NCBI GenBank assembly: GCA_030428105.1
Contig: JAUIBE010000006.1
Span: forward strand, 1 to 64,000
Reading direction: 5' to 3'
Length of the DNA: 64,000 bases
DNA from: Gammaproteobacteria bacterium
GTDB lineage: Bacteria; Pseudomonadota; Gammaproteobacteria; Xanthomonadales; SZUA-36
Shown: in pieces, positions 20,242-29,087 of the stretch
How the letters are laid out: every line of letters starts with the position of its first letter
Numbering within the stretch: position 1 is the stretch's first letter
Notes under the pieces: model-generated
Told to the model about the DNA's origin: nothing
Seen by the model: the letters and a program-made list of their open reading frames with translations, nothing else
The model's database searches: none
Position numbers and translations under genes: made by a program

Positions 20242-20955
20242 ATGAGACAGGTTGTACTGGATACCGAAACCACTGGCCTCGAGGTGAGCGAAGGCCATCG
20301 CGTCATTGAAATTGGCGCGGTAGAGCTGCTCGACCGCAGGGTCAGCGGCAATAACTACCACGTATACCTCAACCCCGAGCGGGAGATCGAAGACGGAGCG
20401 CTGGAAGTGCACGGCATCACCCGCGAATTCCTCGCCGACAAGCCGCGTTTCGTCGAGGTTGCCGAGGATTTCCTCGAGTTCCTGGGCGACGCCGAGCTGG
20501 TGATTCACAACGCCGAGTTCGACCTTGGCTTCCTGGATATGGAGCTGGCGTTGCTGGATCCGCCCTTGCCGCCCCTGCGGGAACGCTGCGCGGTGGAGGA
20601 TACGCTGGTGCGCGCCCGCGACCTGCACCCGGGCCAGCGCAACAGCCTGGACGCCCTGTGCCGACGCTACGAGATCGACAACAGCCAGCGCACCCTGCAT
20701 GGCGCTTTGCTCGATGCCGAGATCCTGGCCGAGGTCTACCTTGCCATGACCGGTGGCCAGACCGACCTTGGCCTCAGTTTCGAAAGCCTGGCGGAGCCTA
20801 CCGGGGCGCTTGAGGGTCCGTGCATGCACACTGGCAAGCCTTTGGTAGTGACCCGCGCCAGCGAATCCGAGCTGGCTGCCCACGAGGCCCGTCTCAAGGC
20901 GATCCGCGAAAACGCCGGCCACTGCCTGTGGCTGGAGCAGGAAGGCCAGGCCTGA
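20242..20955 (+). CDS. dnaQ: DNA polymerase III epsilon subunit (3'-5' proofreading exonuclease)
   Basis: A 237-residue DEDDh exonuclease: ExoI RQVVLDTETTGLE, ExoII FLGDAELVIHNAEFDLGFL (read in parts), and ExoIIIe HGALLDAEILAEVY with the catalytic His. The C-terminal tail would contact DnaE, whose gene is also in this window. Adjacent rnhA/dnaQ are divergent in E. coli but co-directional here, which would change their shared regulation. It is tail-to-tail with mltF (4-base gap). Confidence 0.97.
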   Translation: MRQVVLDTETTGLEVSEGHRVIEIGAVELLDRRVSGNNYHVYLNPEREIEDGALEVHGITREFLADKPRFVEVAEDFLEFLGDAELVIHNAEFDLGFLDMELALLDPPLPPLRERCAVEDTLVRARDLHPGQRNSLDALCRRYEIDNSQRTLHGALLDAEILAEVYLAMTGGQTDLGLSFESLAEPTGALEGPCMHTGKPLVVTRASESELAAHEARLKAIRENAGHCLWLEQEGQA

Positions 20956-20959
20956 ATCG

Positions 20960-22375
20960 CTAAAGCTCTTTCACGCTCAGCAATGGGTGTGAGCGGGTAT
21001 CCATCCAGATTAGCGTGTCGTAGTAGCGCTGCACATTGGCGACAAATTTGCGCGCCTCGTAGCCGCGCGCATAGCCATAGCGCAAGTCCTTGTAGAAGCG
21101 TTCCTGGCTGAGCAGGTCAAGGCGTTGCTCGACATCGGCCCAGCGGTCGGGGTCGCCGCCTTGTCGCTGGGTGAGCACGCGCACATCCTCGAGGTGCCCC
21201 ATGCCCAGGTTGTAAGCCGCCAGGGTGAACCAGACGCGGTCGGGGTCTGGAATGCGGTCGGGCAGGCGGCGGTACAGCTCCAGGAAGTAGCGGGCGCCGC
21301 CGGAAATGCTTTGCGCTGGGTCCTCGCGGTCGGTGACGCCCACCTGGCGGGCAGTCTGGTGGGTCAGCATCATGATGCCGCGCACCCCGGTGAACGACAC
21401 CGCATCGGGGTCCCACTGCGACTCCTGGTAGGCGATGGCGGCAAGCAGCCGCCAATCCATCGCCAACCTGGCCGCGGTTTCGCGAAAATGTGGCAGCAGG
21501 GCAGGCAGGCGGGCGCGCACCTGGCTAAGGAACTGGTGCATGGTGACCCGGCCCAGTTGTTCCGGGTAGCGGTAGAAGCGCTCTTCGATGGCCTTGATCA
21601 GCCCCGATTCGCGCGCTGCCAGCATGAAGCTGCGCGCCTCCTGCACCAGGCTGTCATCGTCGCCTTTGCGAAACGCCCAGGCATGCGGCAGGTCGGATTC
21701 GATGGTGAAGCCCGACGCCACCCGCGGGTAGAAGGGCCGGTTGATGCGGTAGATGTTGGAGTCGACCAGGGTGACGTCAATCGCGCCATCGGCAACCGCC
21801 AGGAGCAACTCCTCGATGCCCACGTCTTCGCGCGCTTCCCAGTTCAGCTCGGGGTGATCAGCTTCCAGGTCGCGCAGCACTTCCTCGTAGCTGGAGCCGG
21901 CAATCACCATGATGTTCTTGTCCTGCAGGTCTTCCACGCTGACCGGCCGCGGATTGCCGCGCTTGTAAATCACCTCGGTGGTGGTGGCCAGGTAATCGGG
22001 GCCGAAATTGAACTGCAGTTCGCGTGGCGGGGTGCGGGTGAGGTTGGCGGCGATCAGGTCGCCTTCACCCGCTGTCAGCGCGGTGGCAAGCCCGGCGAAG
22101 GTATCGGTGACCTGGATTTCCAGGGCCACGCCGAGGTAGTCCGCAAACGCCCGCGCCAGCTCATACTCCGGACCGGTTGGGCCGTCCGCTCCCAGGTAGT
22201 AGCTGCTGGCGCCGTTACGCGTCAGCATCACCATGCTGCCTCGCTGCATGACCTGTTCAAGCTGGCTGGGTTGGTCATGGCCCGAGTAGGCCAGCGGCAG
22301 TAATAGCAGCAATGCCAGTGCAAACACCAGGGCGGTTTTTTTTGCGTTGTTGATGCTACCTGTGCCTGCGGTCAT
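20960..22375 (-). CDS. mltF: Membrane-bound lytic transglycosylase F
   Basis: A 471-residue two-domain MltF. After an N-terminal hydrophobic stretch (ALVFALALLLLLPLAYSG, no lipobox Cys) comes a periplasmic solute-binding-like domain (about 40-270, GPTGPEYELARAFADYLG), then an SLT domain (LAAIAYQESQWDPDAVS with the catalytic Glu, GVRGIMMLT, AAYNLGMGHLEDVR). In the family the binding domain senses muropeptides and controls the lyase. Divergent from the FimT-like gene. Confidence 0.94.
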   Translation of the reverse strand: MTAGTGSINNAKKTALVFALALLLLLPLAYSGHDQPSQLEQVMQRGSMVMLTRNGASSYYLGADGPTGPEYELARAFADYLGVALEIQVTDTFAGLATALTAGEGDLIAANLTRTPPRELQFNFGPDYLATTTEVIYKRGNPRPVSVEDLQDKNIMVIAGSSYEEVLRDLEADHPELNWEAREDVGIEELLLAVADGAIDVTLVDSNIYRINRPFYPRVASGFTIESDLPHAWAFRKGDDDSLVQEARSFMLAARESGLIKAIEERFYRYPEQLGRVTMHQFLSQVRARLPALLPHFRETAARLAMDWRLLAAIAYQESQWDPDAVSFTGVRGIMMLTHQTARQVGVTDREDPAQSISGGARYFLELYRRLPDRIPDPDRVWFTLAAYNLGMGHLEDVRVLTQRQGGDPDRWADVEQRLDLLSQERFYKDLRYGYARGYEARKFVANVQRYYDTLIWMDTRSHPLLSVKEL

Positions 22376-22388
22376 CGGAAATCCTTTA

Positions 22389-22394
22389 TATAAT
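22389..22394 (+). promoter_or_regulatory. -10 element for the FimT-like gene
   Basis: A perfect TATAAT; start predicted near 22401. It overlaps an in-frame ATG at 22393, which argues against that ATG and for translation from 22432. The -35 is poor. Confidence 0.45.
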
Positions 22395-22431
22395 GACCCC
22401 GAAAGCCAATCAAATACTCCTGAGGTTTAAT

Positions 22432-23040
22432 ATGCCGCGCGCATGGTTGAGCCGGAAGGACCCGCACCATCTTCGAAACGGACTTCTACGCTTCAGCGGT
22501 TTTACCACCGTTGAGTTACTGGTTTTTGTCGCCGCCCTGGTGATCGTCGCCTCGGTGGCGCTTCCAAGCTGGCAAACCCAGCAGGAGCGCAAGCAGTTGC
22601 GTGAGAGCGGCGAGCAACTGGCCGCCTTCCTGGCGGAAACGCGCATGGAAGCGGTGATGCGCAGCCAGGTGACGTCTATTTCCTGGCAGCGGCAGGATGA
22701 CCAGGAATGGTGCCTGGGCGCGTCCACCGGCGAGCACGGCTGCGATTGCACCAGGCGCCAGGTGTCCGCGGATGCATCGTGCAGCATTGATGGGCGCCTT
22801 GAGGTGTTCACCAACAACGACCTGCGCTACCCCGGCATCCTCGAATCCATTCGCGGTGATGGCAGCCTCAGTTTCAACCCCGCCAATGGCAAGTTGCTGG
22901 AACCCAGCGACGAGATCGACATGCTGTTCATTTCAGATCGCGGCCGGTTTTCGCTCAATGTCCAGCTCGATGGCGAGGGCCAGGTGCGTTTGTGCTCCGA
23001 CCATTCCAATACGCGCCTGCCCGGCTACCGCCTGTGTTGA
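22432..23040 (+). CDS. FimT/GspH-like type IV minor prepilin
   Basis: A 202-residue pseudopilin. The class III signal is FSGFTTVELLVFVAALV: cleavage after Gly, Phe at +1, Glu at +5, then a hydrophobic helix. The C-terminal GspH/FimT domain has DRGRFSLNVQLDGEGQVRLC in the usual position and six or more cysteines, including a Cys-x-Cys. The start at 22432 is chosen because TGAGG lies 6 bases upstream; the earlier ATG (22393) overlaps a -10 box. No pilus operon is adjacent, so it is an orphan minor pilin gene beside gltX. Confidence 0.85.
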   Translation: MPRAWLSRKDPHHLRNGLLRFSGFTTVELLVFVAALVIVASVALPSWQTQQERKQLRESGEQLAAFLAETRMEAVMRSQVTSISWQRQDDQEWCLGASTGEHGCDCTRRQVSADASCSIDGRLEVFTNNDLRYPGILESIRGDGSLSFNPANGKLLEPSDEIDMLFISDRGRFSLNVQLDGEGQVRLCSDHSNTRLPGYRLC

Positions 23041-23088
23041 TGGCGACTTTGTTGATCACGCCTATGTTGATCGGGGCCTGACCCGGTC

Positions 23089-23097
23089 TGGTAAAAT
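23089..23097 (+). promoter_or_regulatory. Candidate extended -10 promoter of gltX
   Basis: TGGTAAAAT, a TGn extension joined to TAAAAT (5/6), about 50 bases before gltX. TTGATC at 23067 is spaced 19 bases away, too far for strong use. Confidence 0.4.
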
Positions 23098-23148
23098 TGG
23101 TCCCTTTGGCGTGATTCGGCCGCGCCGGATCCCACAGGACCATTTTCG

Positions 23149-24567
23149 ATGACCTTGCGTACCCGTTTTGCCCCCAGTCCCACTGGGTTTCTTCACGTTG
23201 GCGGCGCCCGCACCGCGCTGTTCTGCTACCTGGAGGCGCGTCACAGCGGTGGCACCTTCGTGCTTCGCATCGAGGACACCGACCGCGAGCGCTCCACCGA
23301 AGCATCCGTCCAGGCGATTCTTGACGGCATGCAGTGGTTGGGCCTCGACTGGGACGAGGGCCCGATTTACCAGACCCAGCGCTTTGACCGCTACGCCGAG
23401 GTGATTGAAGAGATGCTCGCGGACGGTCGCGCCTACCACTGCTACTGCAGCCGCGAACGCCTGGACAAGCTGCGCGAGGACGCCATGGCGGCCGGCCTCA
23501 AACCACGTTACGACGGCCACTGCAGGGACCTCAAAGAGGCACCCGAGGGCATCGCGCCTGTAGTGCGTTTTCGCAACCCCGACGAGGGCGAGGTCAGTTT
23601 CGATGACCGCGTGCGCGGCACCATCTCGATTTCCAACGCCGAGCTGGACGACCTGGTCATTGCCCGCCCGGATGGCACCCCCACGTACAATTTCACCGTG
23701 GTGGTGGATGACATGGACATGAACATCAGCGATGTCATTCGCGGCGATGACCACATCAACAATACCCCCCGCCAGATCAATATCTACCGAGCGCTGGGCG
23801 CCGAGCCGCCTCGCTTCGCCCATGTGCCGATGATTCTCGGCGATGATGGCGCGCGCCTCTCCAAACGCCATGGCGCAGTCGGCGTGATGCAGTACCGCGA
23901 TGACGGTTACCTGCCCGAGGCGCTGCTCAACTACCTGGTAAGGCTGGGCTGGTCGCACGGCGACCAGGAAGTGTTTTCGCTGGCTGAAATGGTGGAGCTG
24001 TTCCGGATTGATGATGTCAACCGCAAGGCCTCGGCGTTCAATACCTCGAAGCTCGATTGGCTGAACGAGCATTACATGAAATCACTGCCGCCCGAACGTG
24101 TGGCCCAGGAATTAGCCTGGCACTTTAAGGACCAGGGCATCAATGCGGCGGAAGGCCCGGCGCTGGAGGACCTGGTGGCGGTGCAGGCAGACCGGGTTTC
24201 CACATTGAAACAGATGGCCGAGCAGAGCCGGGTTTTCTACCAGCCGTTGGAGCAGTTCGATGCCGACGCGGCCAAGAAGCATTTGCGGCCGGTGGCGCAG
24301 GCGCCGCTGCAAGCCCTGGCCGAACGCCTGGATGGCCTGGAAGACTGGCAGCCCGAGGCGCTGGACGGGGCGATACGCTCGCTTGCCGAGGAAATGGAGC
24401 TGGGTATGGGCAAGATCGCCCAGCCCTTGCGCGTTGCCCTGACCGGCACCGCGGTTTCGCCTTCGATCGACAAGACTTTGTGGCTGGTGGGCAAAGAACA
24501 AAGCCTGCAACGCATCGGCATGGCGCTGGCGTTTATCGCCGAGCGGATTGCTGAAAATCCGGCCTGA
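23149..24567 (+). CDS. gltX: Glutamate--tRNA ligase
   Basis: Class I synthetase of 472 residues. The HIGH equivalent is in [13 protein letters not shown] (residues 9-21), the KMSKS equivalent in [12 protein letters not shown] near 242. A zinc-finger-like insert ([15 protein letters not shown]) as in E. coli GltX is present around 100-127. The C-terminal helical domain binds the anticodon. It stands alone between the FimT-like and WYL genes. Confidence 0.97.
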   Translation: MTLRTRFAPSPTGFLHVGGARTALFCYLEARHSGGTFVLRIEDTDRERSTEASVQAILDGMQWLGLDWDEGPIYQTQRFDRYAEVIEEMLADGRAYHCYCSRERLDKLREDAMAAGLKPRYDGHCRDLKEAPEGIAPVVRFRNPDEGEVSFDDRVRGTISISNAELDDLVIARPDGTPTYNFTVVVDDMDMNISDVIRGDDHINNTPRQINIYRALGAEPPRFAHVPMILGDDGARLSKRHGAVGVMQYRDDGYLPEALLNYLVRLGWSHGDQEVFSLAEMVELFRIDDVNRKASAFNTSKLDWLNEHYMKSLPPERVAQELAWHFKDQGINAAEGPALEDLVAVQADRVSTLKQMAEQSRVFYQPLEQFDADAAKKHLRPVAQAPLQALAERLDGLEDWQPEALDGAIRSLAEEMELGMGKIAQPLRVALTGTAVSPSIDKTLWLVGKEQSLQRIGMALAFIAERIAENPA

Positions 24568-24578
24568 CGGGGCAGGGC

Positions 24579-25556
24579 ATGTCCAAGGTAGAGCGCCTTT
24601 ATCACCTGCATAACATCCTGACCCAGCGGCGCACGCCGATCTCGCGCCAGGACCTGATGGAGCGGCTGGACTGCTCGCAGGCCACGCTCTACCGGTTGAT
24701 CGCGGAGTTGCGCGACTTTCTCGGCGCGCCGATCGAGCAGGACCAGGACAACCGCGGTTTCTACTACGACCGCAGTTATGAACAGCCTTTCGAGCTGCCG
24801 GGCATTTGGATCAGCCCGGATGAACTCCAGGCGCTGCTGATCGCCCGGCAGGTGCTGGGCGATGTGCAGCCGGGGCTGCTGGAAGGCGAGCTGGAGTCGC
24901 TACAGGCGCGCATCAACGCACTGCTGCAGCAAAAGGGCGTAGATGCCGGCGACGCCGTTTCGCGGGTGCATATCCAGCCGGTGGCCGGGCGTCCGGTTCC
25001 CGCCCACCTGTTCCAGGACGTGCTGGGCGCGCTCGCCAATCGCCAGCGACTGGATATTACCTATCACGGTCGCCGCCGCGACGAGGTCAGCCAACGCACC
25101 ATTTCGCCGCAGCGGCTTACCCAGTACCGCAATTCCTGGTACCTCGACGCCTGGTGCCACTCGGCCGAGGGCCTGCGCAGCTTTGCGCTGGAGCGCATCC
25201 AGGACATCAAGCGCAGTGAAGCGCCTGCGCGCGAGATTTCCGAAGCGGACTTGTCGGAGCACTTCGACCATTCCTACGGTATTTTCTCGGGCCCCGCGCA
25301 GGCGGTGGCCGAATTGCGCTTCTCGCCGGAAATGTCGCGCTGGATTGCCGATGAAACCTGGCATCCCGAGCAGGAAGGCGCTTTTGACGATGATGGCTCG
25401 TGGCGCTTGCGCGTGCCGTTCAGTCATGCGCGCGAGCTGATCATGGACATCCTGCGCTATGGCTCCGATGTTGAAGTGTTGGCCCCGGAATCACTGCGTG
25501 ACACCGTGTCCGAAATCATTCGGCAGATGGCCGACCACTACCCTAAGGCTGGTTGA
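24579..25556 (+). CDS. WYL-domain transcriptional regulator (YafY type)
   Basis: A 325-residue regulator with an N-terminal winged HTH (about 1-60; RTPISRQDLMERLDCSQATLYRLI in two parts), a central WYL domain (about 140-220; LDITYHGRRRDEVSQRTISPQ, RNSWYLDAWCHSAEGLRSF in parts), and a WCX C-terminal domain. WYL domains sense nucleic acid or nucleotide ligands and often control DNA-damage or defence genes, but no defence genes are adjacent. It starts 12 bases after gltX and may be co-transcribed. Confidence 0.9.
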   Translation: MSKVERLYHLHNILTQRRTPISRQDLMERLDCSQATLYRLIAELRDFLGAPIEQDQDNRGFYYDRSYEQPFELPGIWISPDELQALLIARQVLGDVQPGLLEGELESLQARINALLQQKGVDAGDAVSRVHIQPVAGRPVPAHLFQDVLGALANRQRLDITYHGRRRDEVSQRTISPQRLTQYRNSWYLDAWCHSAEGLRSFALERIQDIKRSEAPAREISEADLSEHFDHSYGIFSGPAQAVAELRFSPEMSRWIADETWHPEQEGAFDDDGSWRLRVPFSHARELIMDILRYGSDVEVLAPESLRDTVSEIIRQMADHYPKAG

Positions 25557-25753
25557 GCAAGCCTGTTGATCGCGTTGCCGGCAGGGTTGTGGCGACGGGC
25601 GGCCGGCGCAAAACTGGCGCAATCAATGCTTTCTGCTAAGCTTGTAGATGAAATTCTCACGGGCAGGGGGGGATAAGCGGGTCGGGAAGTATCGGCCCAG
25701 GCCCTTGCCAGAGACGAGAATCGCTAAGGAGAGCGGTTCAGGGGGATACAAGG

Positions 25754-26068
25754 ATGTTTTCTCAAAAGGTTCGGAAACCAGGGCTTTGCTGCCGCCACCA
25801 GGGTTATTCGCTGGTGGAGTTGGTGGTGAGCGTGCTCCTGATTGCCGCGATCGCGGTGCTTTCGCTGCCGACATACCAGGATTTTTCGCCGCATGGCGAG
25901 GCCATTCCCGAGCAGGCCGGCCCGCCGCTTGAGTTGTTCTCACAACCCGCTCCGGATGCACCTGAACGAACCACGAATCCAGACCAGCCAGTCACCGATC
26001 CGGCCCCTGCTCCAGACCTGGGCAGTCTGGGTGTTGCGGACAATGCGCTGGATCCAGCCGAAGCCTGA
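25754..26068 (+). CDS. Orphan mini-prepilin with proline-rich tail
   Basis: A 104-residue protein with a clear class III signal, RHQGYSLVELVVSVLLIAA: Gly/Tyr cleavage, Glu at +5 and a 20-residue hydrophobic helix. What follows is only about 60 residues of Pro/Asp/Ala-rich sequence (QPAPDAPERTTNPDQPVTD) with no pilin globular domain or C-terminal disulfide. The AAGG before the ATG supports the start. Either a truncated pilin remnant or a small assembly factor. No pilus genes are adjacent. The upstream 197 bases hold no recognised riboswitch. Confidence 0.6.
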   Translation: MFSQKVRKPGLCCRHQGYSLVELVVSVLLIAAIAVLSLPTYQDFSPHGEAIPEQAGPPLELFSQPAPDAPERTTNPDQPVTDPAPAPDLGSLGVADNALDPAEA

Positions 26069-26105
26069 GCAGGAGTTCCTGGCGGAGAAGGTAAAGCGAA
26101 TACGG

Positions 26106-26124
26106 GTTCTCAGGTATTGAGAAC
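26106..26124. repeat. Perfect 7-bp inverted repeat upstream of the small membrane protein
   Basis: GTTCTCA-GGTAT-TGAGAAC. It could be a weak hairpin after the mini-prepilin gene or a dyad operator for the next gene. No T run follows. Confidence 0.4.
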
Positions 26125-26174
26125 GGCGCGTGCTCCACTGTTTCCCCAACAACGGGAATCAAGGAGTAAGCGCT

Positions 26175-26312
26175 ATGTTTCACCAGGGTTTGGTAGCCGC
26201 CCGGTTGCTGCTGTCTGTTACTTTCAACGCGATTGGCCTGGCGGCCCTGTTGGCTGCAGCCTGGCTGATGCCCCAGTTTCTTGAACTGATCGTGCGTGCC
26301 GGAACCGGCTGA
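26175..26312 (+). CDS. Small single-span membrane protein, unknown
   Basis: A 45-residue frame below the length most annotation uses. AAGGAG lies 9 bases before the ATG (26175). The sequence has an amphipathic N-terminal part (MFHQGLVAARLLL) and one hydrophobic span (FNAIGLAALLAAAWLM), ending in LIVRAGTG. I do not recognise a family. The stop codon lies in the loop of a perfect 9-bp hairpin (26301-26323). An in-frame ATG at 26130 lacks a ribosome site. Confidence 0.5.
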   Translation: MFHQGLVAARLLLSVTFNAIGLAALLAAAWLMPQFLELIVRAGTG

Positions 26313-26323
26313 ACGCCGGTTCC
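26301..26323 (+). terminator. Terminator-like hairpin overlapping a stop codon
   Basis: GGAACCGGC (26301-26309) pairs with GCCGGTTCC (26315-26323) around TGAAC. It lies between the small membrane protein and the convergent aminotransferase gene. A proper T run is missing (GTTACCGTTATT follows), so it may terminate weakly or stabilise the 3' end. Confidence 0.4.
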
Positions 26324-26367
26324 GTTACCGTTATTGCCTGTCCAGGCGGCCCCGCCGGGCGACCGCG

Positions 26368-27906
26368 CTAGGCGACTGCGGCATTGACGCCTTCGCTTGA
26401 CTGGCTGTGATCTGCAGTGGCCTTTACCGGGCCGTTCAGCAGGGCAGAACGCGTGGCGTCAATTATCAGGTCGATTTCTTCACTGGTAATGGCGAAATGC
26501 GGGGTGTAGCGCAGTGAGTTCTCGCCGCCGTGGATGACATTGATGCCATTGATGCGCATGTATTCCTCGATGGAATCCTCGCCGTAGCCCTTGTAGCGGG
26601 TCGGATCGAGGTCAATGCTGAACAGAAGGCCGGTGCCCTGTACGCGGGTGATGGCGTTGCCCAACTCGGTCTGCAAGGCGCTTAGCTTTTCCACGAATTC
26701 GCGGCCACGCTCGGCAATATTGCGGCGCAGTTCCGGGGTCATGGCGGCCAAAACGGCGCAGGCCACGTCCATGGCGCGCGGGTTGCTGGTCATGGTGTTG
26801 CCATACACGCCCTTGCGGTAAAGCGAGGCGGTTTCCGGCGTCATCGCCAGCACCGAAAGCGGGTACTGACCCGCGTTGAGCGCCTTGGAGTAGGTTTCCA
26901 TGTCCGGCGCGTCCAGTTCCTGGAAGCCCGGGTAGTCGATGATTGACAGCACGCCATGGGCGCGCAGACCAGCCTGGATGGAATCCACCAGCAGCAGCGA
27001 GCCGTGCTCGCGCGTCAGTGCGCGCGCACGGGCGTAGAACTCGGGCGTGATCGACATGCCCGGGTTGCCTTCACCCATCACCGGTTCCATGAACATGGCT
27101 TCGATAAAGACGTTGTTGGTTTCCGCCCAGGCGAATACCTGTTCCAGCTGCTCGACATCGTTAGGCGACACCGTGATCAGGTTGTCGTTGTCGCGGAAGG
27201 TGGCCAGGTACTTGCTGTAGGTCTTGCGGGTGGAGTCCGAAAACTGCGCCGGGCGCTCGGTGCGGCCATGAAAAGCACGGGTCAGGCCCACCTTGCGAAT
27301 TTCGCAGTTGGCGTAACGGCCACCCGGATCGGTCATCTTCTTGGCATTGATGTCGGAAATGCGTGCAGCCACGGTTACCGCCTCTGACCCACTGTTCAGG
27401 AACAGGAAGCGGGTAAACGGGGTATGGTCATCTTCCCGGCTTGCGCCAACCTCTTCGATCAGCGCGTCGGTGAGGCGCTTCTGGCTGACGCTGGGGGTCA
27501 TGACGTTGGCCATTACCTGTTTTTCACCCATGGCGCTGAGCACCGCTTCGGGCGCATGGCCCAGGCCAAGCATGCCGTAGCCGCCGCTGTCGTGCACCAC
27601 GGCGCCCTTGATGGTGATGATCCACGGTCCGCGCGCAGCCAGCGCTACGAACGGGTTAACCGCATCGTCGGCATAGAAATTGACCAGGCGAGACTGGATG
27701 GTGGTGATCTGCTCGGCCTCGTCCAGGGCCATCAGGTCGGGGTCTTCCTCGATGAGGTGCGCGAATTCCTCCGCTGCAGCCTCAACCGCCTCGACCAGGC
27801 GCGGATCGCGGGCGGCAAATTGTTCGATTACGGCGTCATCGAGCCCGGTTGTGCGGGCCTCACCGCCGTGTGATCGAAGTGCTTGTAGTTGTTTGATAAT
27901 GTCCAA
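26368..27906 (-). CDS. PLP-dependent class-III aminotransferase
   Basis: A 512-residue fold-type I aminotransferase, longer than acetylornithine aminotransferase (about 400) because of an N-terminal helical extension of roughly 80 residues. FLFLNSGSEAVTVAAR binds the PLP phosphate, LLVDSIQAGLRAHG holds the PLP-pyridine Asp, and TYSKALNAGQYPLS carries the probable Schiff-base Lys. The distant relation to lysine 6-aminotransferase or omega-amino-acid transaminases does not fix the substrate. It stands alone, divergent from nothing and followed by queG upstream on the same strand, 48 bases away. Confidence 0.8.
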   Translation of the reverse strand: MDIIKQLQALRSHGGEARTTGLDDAVIEQFAARDPRLVEAVEAAAEEFAHLIEEDPDLMALDEAEQITTIQSRLVNFYADDAVNPFVALAARGPWIITIKGAVVHDSGGYGMLGLGHAPEAVLSAMGEKQVMANVMTPSVSQKRLTDALIEEVGASREDDHTPFTRFLFLNSGSEAVTVAARISDINAKKMTDPGGRYANCEIRKVGLTRAFHGRTERPAQFSDSTRKTYSKYLATFRDNDNLITVSPNDVEQLEQVFAWAETNNVFIEAMFMEPVMGEGNPGMSITPEFYARARALTREHGSLLLVDSIQAGLRAHGVLSIIDYPGFQELDAPDMETYSKALNAGQYPLSVLAMTPETASLYRKGVYGNTMTSNPRAMDVACAVLAAMTPELRRNIAERGREFVEKLSALQTELGNAITRVQGTGLLFSIDLDPTRYKGYGEDSIEEYMRINGINVIHGGENSLRYTPHFAITSEEIDLIIDATRSALLNGPVKATADHSQSSEGVNAAVA

Positions 27907-27954
27907 TTTCGGATCCTCTGAATAACTGGCTCCCTGGCGACGACGCGCAGCATA

Positions 27955-29073
27955 TCACAGCGCACCCCCGGTCGGCTTGGGGGCAATTGGCGTTTCGTCG
28001 AGTTGCTCAAGCGCCCAGTTGACGTGCTCTCTCACCAGCGCAGAGGGGTGCGCCTGGCGTTGTTTCAGTGCAGTTTTGACCGCCGTGGAGGGGCGGGCGT
28101 TCCCCAGCGCCACGGCGAGGTTTCGCAGCCAGCATTCATAGCCAATCCGGCGGATGGCGCTGCCCTCGGTGCGCGCCAGGAATTGATCTTCAGTCCAGCC
28201 GAACAGTTCCACCAGTTCGCCGGCGTCCAGGCCCGGGCGGGGGGTGAAATCGTCTTCATCGCTGAACTGGGCGAATCGGTTCCAGGGACAAACCGCCTGG
28301 CAGTCATCGCAGCCGAAAATGCGGTTGCCGATGGCGCTGCGGAATTCTTCCGGAATCGCTTCGCGCAACTCGATGGTGAGGTAGGAAATGCAGCGCCGCG
28401 CATCGACCCGGTAGGGGGCGACGATGGCGTTGGTGGGGCAAGCGTCCAGGCAGCGGGTGCAGCTGCCACAATGCTCTTCCACCGCTTCGTCCACCGGCAG
28501 CGGCAGGTCGGTGTAGATTTCTCCGAGGAAAAACCAGCTGCCGGCCTCGCGGCTGAGCAGGTTGCTGTGCTTGCCGATCCAGCCCAGGCCGGCCTTCTCG
28601 GCCAGCGCTTTTTCCAGCACCGGGGCGGAATCGACGAATACGCGGTAGCCAAACGGGCCGACGTGGGCCGTGATCCGATCGGCCAGCTTCTGTAATCGTT
28701 TGCGCAAGACCTTGTGGTAATCGCGCCCCAGCGCGTAACGCGATATCAAGCCCTTGTCCGAGGCCTCCAACAGCGACATGGCGGGTTGCGCCGCTTCGCT
28801 GAGGTAGTCCATGCGGGCGCAGATGACCCGGACCGTCCCGGGAATCAGCTCGGCGGGGCGGCTGCGCCTGGCGCCGTGGCGCTCCATGTAACCCATCTCG
28901 CCGTGAAAGCCGTCTTCCAGCCACTGCGCCAACCAGTCCTCGTGCTGTTGCAGGCTTATATCGCTGATGCCCAGCGCCTGGAACCCCAGCTCCTCGCCCC
29001 AGGCCTTGATCTGGACCGCCAGCGCGGCCAGCTCATCGGCATTCGGGGTGGTGCTTTGAGGCTGGCGGTTCAA
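27955..29073 (-). CDS. queG: Epoxyqueuosine reductase
   Basis: Last step of queuosine synthesis at the wobble base of GUN tRNAs, cobalamin-dependent. The 372-residue protein has two 4Fe-4S motifs, CGSCTRCLDACPTNAI and CDDCQAVCPWNRF, with CISYLTIE between, and a C-terminal HEAT-like stretch. The start is TTG (29073), 10 bases after AGGA. Divergent from nnr with 14 bases between starts. QueF is also in this window. Confidence 0.95.
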   Translation of the reverse strand: MNRQPQSTTPNADELAALAVQIKAWGEELGFQALGISDISLQQHEDWLAQWLEDGFHGEMGYMERHGARRSRPAELIPGTVRVICARMDYLSEAAQPAMSLLEASDKGLISRYALGRDYHKVLRKRLQKLADRITAHVGPFGYRVFVDSAPVLEKALAEKAGLGWIGKHSNLLSREAGSWFFLGEIYTDLPLPVDEAVEEHCGSCTRCLDACPTNAIVAPYRVDARRCISYLTIELREAIPEEFRSAIGNRIFGCDDCQAVCPWNRFAQFSDEDDFTPRPGLDAGELVELFGWTEDQFLARTEGSAIRRIGYECWLRNLAVALGNARPSTAVKTALKQRQAHPSALVREHVNWALEQLDETPIAPKPTGGAL

Positions 29074-29075
29074 CG

Positions 29076-29081
29076 TATAAT
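29076..29081 (+). promoter_or_regulatory. -10 element for a possibly leaderless nnr transcript
   Basis: A perfect TATAAT whose expected start (7 bases after its end) is 29088, the A of the nnr ATG. No Shine-Dalgarno lies between. The -35 (TTTGAG or CTTTGA) is weak. Confidence 0.5.
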
Positions 29082-29087
29082 TTCCTG

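Noticed and set aside
21125-22303. Plus-strand 392-codon frame inside mltF
   Set aside because: Shadow of mltF in a GC-rich sequence.
25640-25753. Possible c-di-GMP (GEMM) riboswitch before the mini-prepilin
   Set aside because: The G-rich stretch can fold but lacks the conserved GEMM core; no recognisable match.
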